DNA of 64,000 nt from Dugong dugon (lineage: Eukaryota > Chordata > Mammalia > Sirenia > Dugongidae), in NCBI GenBank assembly GCA_030035585.1, contig CM057461.1:171441624-171505623 (forward strand), read 5' to 3'. Under the pieces are notes generated by a model that was not told the origin of the DNA, searched no databases, and saw nothing but the letters and a program-made list of their open reading frames with translations. Below are positions 58,276-64,000 of the stretch, piece by piece (the stretch's first letter is position 1; each line of letters starts with the position of its first letter). The translations under genes were made by a program, and so were the position numbers.

Positions 58276-59459
58276 AAACCCATGCAAAAGTTCACACACA
58301 AAATGTAACCATCTTGTTGGTTACCAGGGATGGGAGGGGAGGGGGGGGAATACTAAATAGGCATTAGATAAGTGGTATCTTGGGTGAAGGGTGAGACAGT
58401 ACACGATAGAGGGGAAACTAGCACAACTTGTACAAGGAAAGGTCATGGAAGCCCCATAGACACATCCAAACTCCCTGAGGGACTGAACTGCTGGGCAGAG
58501 GGCTGTGGGGACCATGGTCTCGGGGAACATCTAGCTCAGTTGGCATGACACAGCTTATAAAGACAATGCTCTACATTCTACCTTGGTGAGTAGTGTCTGG
58601 GGTCTTAAAAGCCTGTGAGCGGCCATCTATGATACTCCACTGGTCTCATCCCTTCAGGAGCAAGGGAGAATGAAGAGAACAGGATACAAGGAAAAGATTA
58701 GTCCGAAGGACTAATTGTCCACGGCTACCAAGCTCTCCACAGACTGAGTCCAGTACAGCTAGATGGTGCCCGGCTACCACCACTGACTGCTCTGACCAGG
58801 ATCACAACAGAGGGTTCTGGACAGAGCTGGAGAAGGATGTAAAACATATTTCTAACTCACAAAAAAAAAAAAAACAAAAAACAGATTTACTGGCCTAAAG
58901 GAGACTGGAGATACCCCGAGAGTATGGCCCCCATACACCCTTTAAGTTCAGTGGTGAAGTTACCTCGGAGGTTCACCGTTCAGCCTGGGAGTGGACAGCC
59001 CTGTAAAACCAAATGAGACTAACGAGGTACAGTAGTCCAGTGACAAGGGCCAGAAGGCAGAAGGGGACAAGGAAGCTGGTGATAGGGAACCCAAGGTTGA
59101 GTAAGGATATTGTTGATGTGTTGTGAGATTGTTAACCATTGTCATAGGGCAATAGTTGTAGTAACTGTTAAATGAGAAACTGTTTTGTTCTGTAAGGTTT
59201 CATCTTAAGTGAGAATAACAGCACAATTGGAAGAGTGTAGTCAATGTCATTGAGGTGTGCACGTAGAAATTTTTGAAATGGTGTATCTTTGGCTATGTGT
59301 ATTTTCACCCAAAAAAAATAAAGGTTGAGAAGTTAGAGGATTGACATGTTATGGGGCTGTTAACCAATGTCATAAAACAATATGTGTGCTACTGTTTCAT
59401 GAGAAACTATTTGTTCTGTAAGCCTTCACCTGAAGTACAATAAAAATATTTAAAAAAAA
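58276..59459 (+). other. L1 copy 2 3' UTR with A-B-A' modules
   Basis: Main UTR and first terminus (aatgagaaactgttttgttc, about 59170), then the old-L1-like module (acaattggaagagtgtagtc to attttcacccaaa, about 59220-59320), then a second terminus (catgagaaactatttgttct, tacaataaaaatatttaaaa) and the TSD. It contains an A14 run with ACA near 58860. Confidence 0.8.
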
Positions 59460-59471
59460 ATGGTGAAACTG

Positions 59472-61002
59472 AAGCCACTTTTCGCGCCCTGAAAGGATAT
59501 TTAGTGAAGTGAGTCATTAGGGTCACAGAGATGTTGCCTGACCTTTCACTAATGAGGCTACTTGGAATAGGAGGTGGGTGAGAACACAGATTGTCCTCGG
59601 GTTAAATAAAAAGAAATCTCAATCACAGGATGGTCTGTTCGGCCCCATTTATGATGGAGAGTAAGTCTTCTCCCTGACAGAGGCACATTTAACTGGGAAA
59701 GATAATGGCGTGTACAATACGCACATTGGCCAAAATGAAAACCTTCAGTCTCTGAAAATGATAACTTGCAGCACAAGCTTGACTTTCCTAACCCAGTACT
59801 CTTTATAGTTATGGAATGTCTCCAAATAAAAATCAACAAATATTAACACAAAGTCCATTTAAAAATCTCAGGTGAACTCTTGGTAATGCTATGGTAGTTG
59901 CTGGTAGATAGCACATACCATCAAGGTCAAATATATTAATAGTCAGACTTCCGTAGCTGATAGTTGCATACATTTTTTTCAGATTCTTAATTATTTGTTT
60001 AGTGCAAGGTAGAGGATGAATAGATTGACGTGTTCAGATGAACAAGGTATTGGAAGAAACATTACTTGATTTGGAGTCTATAGAAGAAAAAAGAGCTACC
60101 ACATCTAAATGCCTATTTCTGTCGTATGCAAACATGAGACACACCTTTTTATTTATTACATAACTTTGGATACTTTTCCGCCCACACCAAAAAAAAAAAA
60201 AAAAGAAAGAAAGATGGCATTATCATGAAAGGTTTAACCTTAATTCAGTTGATAACTAGTTAAATCTTCACAAGAGGCATGGGAGTCCCTCCTGAATTCT
60301 TTGCTTAAAGGTGAGCATAGCGGATGTTAGAATTTTGAGTTTAACTTAAATTGCAATTACATACATGCAACGAAGTATGATACATTCATTTCAAAGCACA
60401 TTTTTGGAAGCATATTTAGATAGATGACAAATTACCTGTAGCAGAGATGCGGCAGTCACCAATTGTTCTGTTTGATTTTTCCATTTTTCCAAGGCCACCT
60501 GCGGAGACCATGTGATTAGTTCTGAATAGTGAAATATGTGCAGAAATTATTTGTATCATTTTCAGACTAAGGCATTTGGAAAAAAACCCCACTCTTTCTT
60601 TGTTACTTTCACTGATGTGGCAGCTAAAAAGCATGGAGATTTCACAGCCTGGTTCCTTGGGTGGTACAGTTAGAATGAGTGAAAAGTATCTTTTGTGGCA
60701 TAGCACAGAGGTTAGGCACTTCGCCTAAGGTCATGGTTAGAAAGCTGCTTCAGCCTACAGCAAACTCTCCCTTGTCTTACGGTGGTCTAATTGGTGCAAC
60801 TTCAAATAGCACATAACGGTGTTCTAGGCCCAGGGCACTCTTCTGAGATGCTATTGAGAAGGTAAATAGATTCATCCTTTCTTAAAAGCATTTGGCAGTT
60901 TATACAGGAGCCTTATAAAATGTTTACACCTTTAGGCTTAATTCTCTTTGAAGAATTTACTGTAAGGAAATAATAGAGAATAATAACGATGGTCTTATTA
61001 TT
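59472..61002. other. Unique DNA, no gene seen
   Basis: No recognised repeat except an A-run with GAAA units at 60189-60213. ORFs at 59558-59839 and 60416-60706 (minus) are about 95 codons and without a domain. Confidence 0.5.
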
Positions 61003-61232
61003 TTTATAGCTAACATTTATACAGCACTGATTGTGTACCAGGGACTGTACTAAACACTACAAATGAATTAATTTACCACCCACAGCAGGTCTCCGAGGTA
61101 GATCATATTATTACCTTTAATTAAGGATACGAACACTGAGGCATAGAGAAATTAAATAACCTGCACCAAAAAGGAAATACAACTATCAAGTGGCAAAACC
61201 AAGATGTAAACCCTGGTCTGTACAATTTTAAA
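61003..61232 (-). mobile_element. MIR SINE (minus strand)
   Basis: The complement of MIR is clear: aacatttatacagcactgat, gtaccagggactgtactaaa, gaacactgaggcatagagaa, aactatcaagtggcaaaacc. The best-preserved MIR in the window. Confidence 0.85.
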
Positions 61233-61365
61233 GTTTGTGCATTTTCCTATAATATCACAATAACACTATAAAATATATGATTATGACAATCAAATTCAGC
61301 TTAGTACATAAGTTGGTGAGCATACCAAACCCACTCCCCCCAAAAATAAAAATAAAAAAGCAATC

Positions 61366-61521
61366 AAAGCTGTTGCCGTCAAGTCAATTCCAGCTCATAG
61401 CGGCCCTATAGGACAGAGTAGAACAGCCCCATAGGGTTTCCATGGAGCAGCTGGTGTATTTGAACTGCCGACCTTTTGGTTAGCAGCCTGAGTTCTTAAC
61501 CACTGTGCCACCAGGGCTCCT
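61366..61521 (-). mobile_element. Afrotherian SINE, short form (minus strand)
   Basis: It runs from aaagctgttgccgtcaagtc to accactgtgccaccagggct, with an A-rich tail (61338-61365). Full-length and close to consensus. Confidence 0.93.
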
Positions 61522-62495
61522 ATATATGCAGAAATAAAAATTAATCACTAAAATACAGTCTTCATAAAATTCTGATTCGTATCAAAATTCTTAGAAAAGT
61601 GGTAATAAAACATTTTAAGGAAAAACCAACATATTGAGAGATACCTGATTTTAAGTAAACTGAGTGTGCACAGGCTTTACTTCAAAACCAAATTCCGATC
61701 AAATATCCTGGAAACATGTATGCTAATGCTGCCCTTTCAACATGATTTTAATGTTCTACTCTGATATTAATGTTGTTTTAAACAGAAATGTGGCACACTG
61801 ACAAAACAAAGTAAGTTTGATACCATCAAATTGAAACAATTTTAAGGCTAAAATCCTTTCAAAAGTTGTCGCTCTGTTTGCTCATTTGTGTTGGGTCACG
61901 GACTCTAATGCATCTAAAATTCAAGCTTTTCAGATAAGTAGCAAAAGCATGGAGACTTTTATTGGTATTTCTTTCAAGAAGCAATATTATATCATATCAT
62001 CAATAATGGAGTCAATAAAACATGAGAGAAGGAATCCTGCAGAAAATATGAAGCTGGTTGATTTAAAACAATATCATGCAAAATGAAAGTTCCATACACT
62101 TGCCCTTTGAGGGCTTATCCTCAGAGAGCATCTCTCAGTTAAGCTGAATCTTTCATAGTTTGTCCTTCACTCTTCATTCCTGCAAAGCTCAACTTCTTTA
62201 TTCCCATTTTCTTAGGCTGGTTTCTTAGAGAAATCCAGTGTGAGCTCAAGAATTCATATCTTCATCTCTGATTAAATCTGCGTTGGTGCCCTGCCAAGGC
62301 ACCAATGAGCCAAACAAGTCTGTATTTAGATAGTTCCACCTTGTTATTATGCCACAAAAATTAGTTCCCTCGTCAGACTCTTATCACAGTCCTGGGCCCA
62401 CTCGGATGCTTCAAATACTCATTAGCAACTGTGAGTTCTGTTTAGCCTGGGTAGGGTTTGATGCCTTGATAACCTGAACCCCTGTAGGTCTGAGG
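61522..62495. other. Unique DNA, no gene seen
   Basis: AT-rich at the left, mixed composition at the right. No recognised repeat. ORF 61886-62086 has no domain. Confidence 0.5.
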
Positions 62496-62895
62496 TTATT
62501 GCTGTTACGTGTTGTCCAGTCGGTTCTGACTCACAGCAACCCTATGTACAACAGAACGAAACACTGCCGGGTCCTGCACCATCCTCTCAACCGTTGTTAT
62601 GTTTGAGCCCACTGTCGCATCTACTGTGTCAGTCCAGCTCATCAAGTGTCTTCCTCTTTTTCACTGACCTTCTTCTTTACCAAGCATGATTTATTTCTTC
62701 AGGGATTGCTACCTCCTGATAACACGTCCGAAGTACATGAGACAAAGTCTAGCCATCCTCGCTTCTAAGGAGCATTCTGGCTGTACTTCTTCCAAGACAG
62801 ATCTATTTGTTCTTCTGGCAATCCATGGTATGTTTAATATTCTTTGCCAACACCACAATTCAAGGGCATCAATTTTTTTTCTACTCTTCCCAAGA
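62496..62895 (-). mobile_element. RTE LINE 3' fragment (minus strand)
   Basis: The plus strand starts with the complement of the tail (gttattgctgttacgtgttg, ccagtcggttctgactcaca) and runs to about 62895. The minus ORF 62709-62984 carries the RTE C-terminal ECSLEARMARLCLMYFGRVI sequence, then breaks. This copy is 5'-truncated. Confidence 0.9.
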
Positions 62896-63220
62896 AAAAT
62901 GAAACCTATGTCCCGTATAGAGACTTGTACACAAATGCCAGCTCTTGGTGTTCCTTTGTTCGATTCTGACAGTAAATGCAGCATCTCACTCTGAGAAGGG
63001 CGTGGTGACCAGGTGCTCAGACCTTATTAAATGAAGAAGTTATCATTGGATGTTTTCCATATTCCATCTTCTTCATATGCCATATACAGAGGTCACTTTC
63101 TTTCTAAATTTTAAAATTACAAAGGATAACATTTTAACTTCTATTTTAATTTATTATTACTAATCATGGTCCTTTAACTTCTGTTCAGTTAGATGAGGCA
63201 CATTCTTTTCTGGTAGAAAG

Positions 63221-63241
63221 ACACACACACACACATATATA
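63221..63241. repeat. Short (CA)n(TA)n microsatellite
   Basis: Reads gacacacacacacacatatat. Short and compound. Confidence 0.85.
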
Positions 63242-63677
63242 CTCAAGAGCAAGATGATACTTGAGAAGCATTTTTGTAACTGAATATTCACTATGCTGGA
63301 ACTTGGAAGGGAAATATTTTCCAAGAGTCAAACTTTGTTCACCTGTGTTGATTGAGTTTCATGATCTTTAAGAGTAAACAATTTCATTCTCATGACACTT
63401 ATTAAGATGATTAAAGGCTTTTGAAGTAATTTTCCTAAGGAATAATAGTTTTATGTTAATAAAATCTGTCTCAGAGTGACCAGTGAATTTTTATCTGTTA
63501 AAGTTAGGACTAATCTGGAAAAATACCAGCAGAGTGATAAATGTGATTTTTCAAAAACCATATTTTGAAAAATAAGAAGGCCCATAAAACCACTTAGAAT
63601 GTTCAATCCTGAAATTTCCTTTTCTTCCTCTTGTGAAATGAAATATTAGAATATTAAGTTTTGAATATGATTTTCAA

Positions 63678-63790
63678 ATAATTTGGCTCAACTCCCTCAA
63701 TTTGTGGAGAAAGAAACTACAGAGGTTATTTGAGTTACCTAAGGTCATGCTGCTAAATAGTGGCAGAACTCCCAACTAATGTGCGCAAAA
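63678..63790 (-). repeat. MIR-like fragment (minus strand)
   Basis: The order ttgtggagaaagaaactaca, gagttacctaaggtcatgct, aaatagtggcagaactccca follows the complement of the MIR core. Confidence 0.6.
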
Positions 63791-64000
63791 ATCAGTGTTA
63801 AAATGTTTTATGTCACAGTGTTCTTGGAGTAATCATGGTAAATGTTTTTTTTTCTTCCTTGTTTCTCTATGACAAATTTCTTGCTCTTTTTGTTTGTGTG
63901 CTTCCTTTTTTTAATATCTAAGTAGACTTTAACCTGTATCCTGCATTCCTATTTTTCTTCTCTGAAAAACAGATACAAATTTTAGAGGAGGCTTGCTTTA

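Larger units (their letters stand above)
51120..59459 (+). mobile_element. Near full-length L1, copy 2 (broken)
   Basis: An 8.3-kb insertion with the exact 12-bp TSD ATGGTGAAACTG at 51108-51119 and 59460-59471. Same layout as copy 1: 5' UTR (51120-53050), ORF1 remnant (53051-54042), spacer, ORF2 remnant (54465-58275), modular 3' UTR. Its frames are less damaged than copy 1. The two are independent insertions of one family, since TSDs and flanks differ. Confidence 0.94.
62896..64000. other. Unique DNA, no gene seen
   Basis: Contains a short (CA)n/(TA)n tract (63221-63241) and a MIR-like fragment (63678-63790). No coding region. Confidence 0.5.

Overview
This window looks like intergenic DNA from a placental mammal, most likely an afrotherian such as an elephant. 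It is AT-rich and carries no exon or intact host gene that I can recognise. The lineage call rests on many copies of the tRNA-like SINE typical of Afrotheria (head near CCCTGGTGGC, tail near GAATCGACTCGATGGCA), on an abundant RTE-clade LINE whose 3' end finishes in GGCACCTAACAACAAC, and on two long L1 copies of one non-primate type. No bacterial features are present.

Layout. 1-7.2 kb: SINEs, old L1M-type fragments and two MaLR-type LTRs, several nested with readable target-site duplications (TSDs). 7.2-12.5 kb: remnants of an endogenous retrovirus on the minus strand (LTR, primer-binding-site-like match, integrase C-terminus), split by a near-complete RTE LINE whose 5' arm is inverted. A short RTE-tail copy sits inside that arm. 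13-17.4 kb: 5'-truncated L1 copies on both strands. 17.4-25 kb: mostly unique DNA with one LTR, MIR and SINE copies. 25.3-33.6 kb: a near full-length but broken L1 inserted into a minus-strand MaLR LTR. 33.7-51.1 kb: RTE, SINE and old L1 pieces, a tRNA-Gly-like fragment, a pyrimidine tract, a (TA)n array and a local 167-bp duplication. 51.1-59.5 kb: a second near full-length broken L1 of the same type. 59.5-64 kb: unique DNA with MIR, SINE and RTE copies.

The coding-like sequence is almost all retrotransposon: L1 ORF1/ORF2 remnants, RTE endonuclease and reverse transcriptase remnants, and one degraded retroviral integrase domain. All are interrupted, so nothing here is predicted to make a working protein. 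The most useful observations are mechanistic: the twin-primed RTE with a short overlap at the inversion, a 282-bp tandem promoter monomer in the 5' UTR of the second L1 with an in-frame antisense ORF across it, a modular A-B-A' 3' UTR shared by the L1s, and an internally deleted RTE derivative. Family names are by motif recognition; no database search was run.
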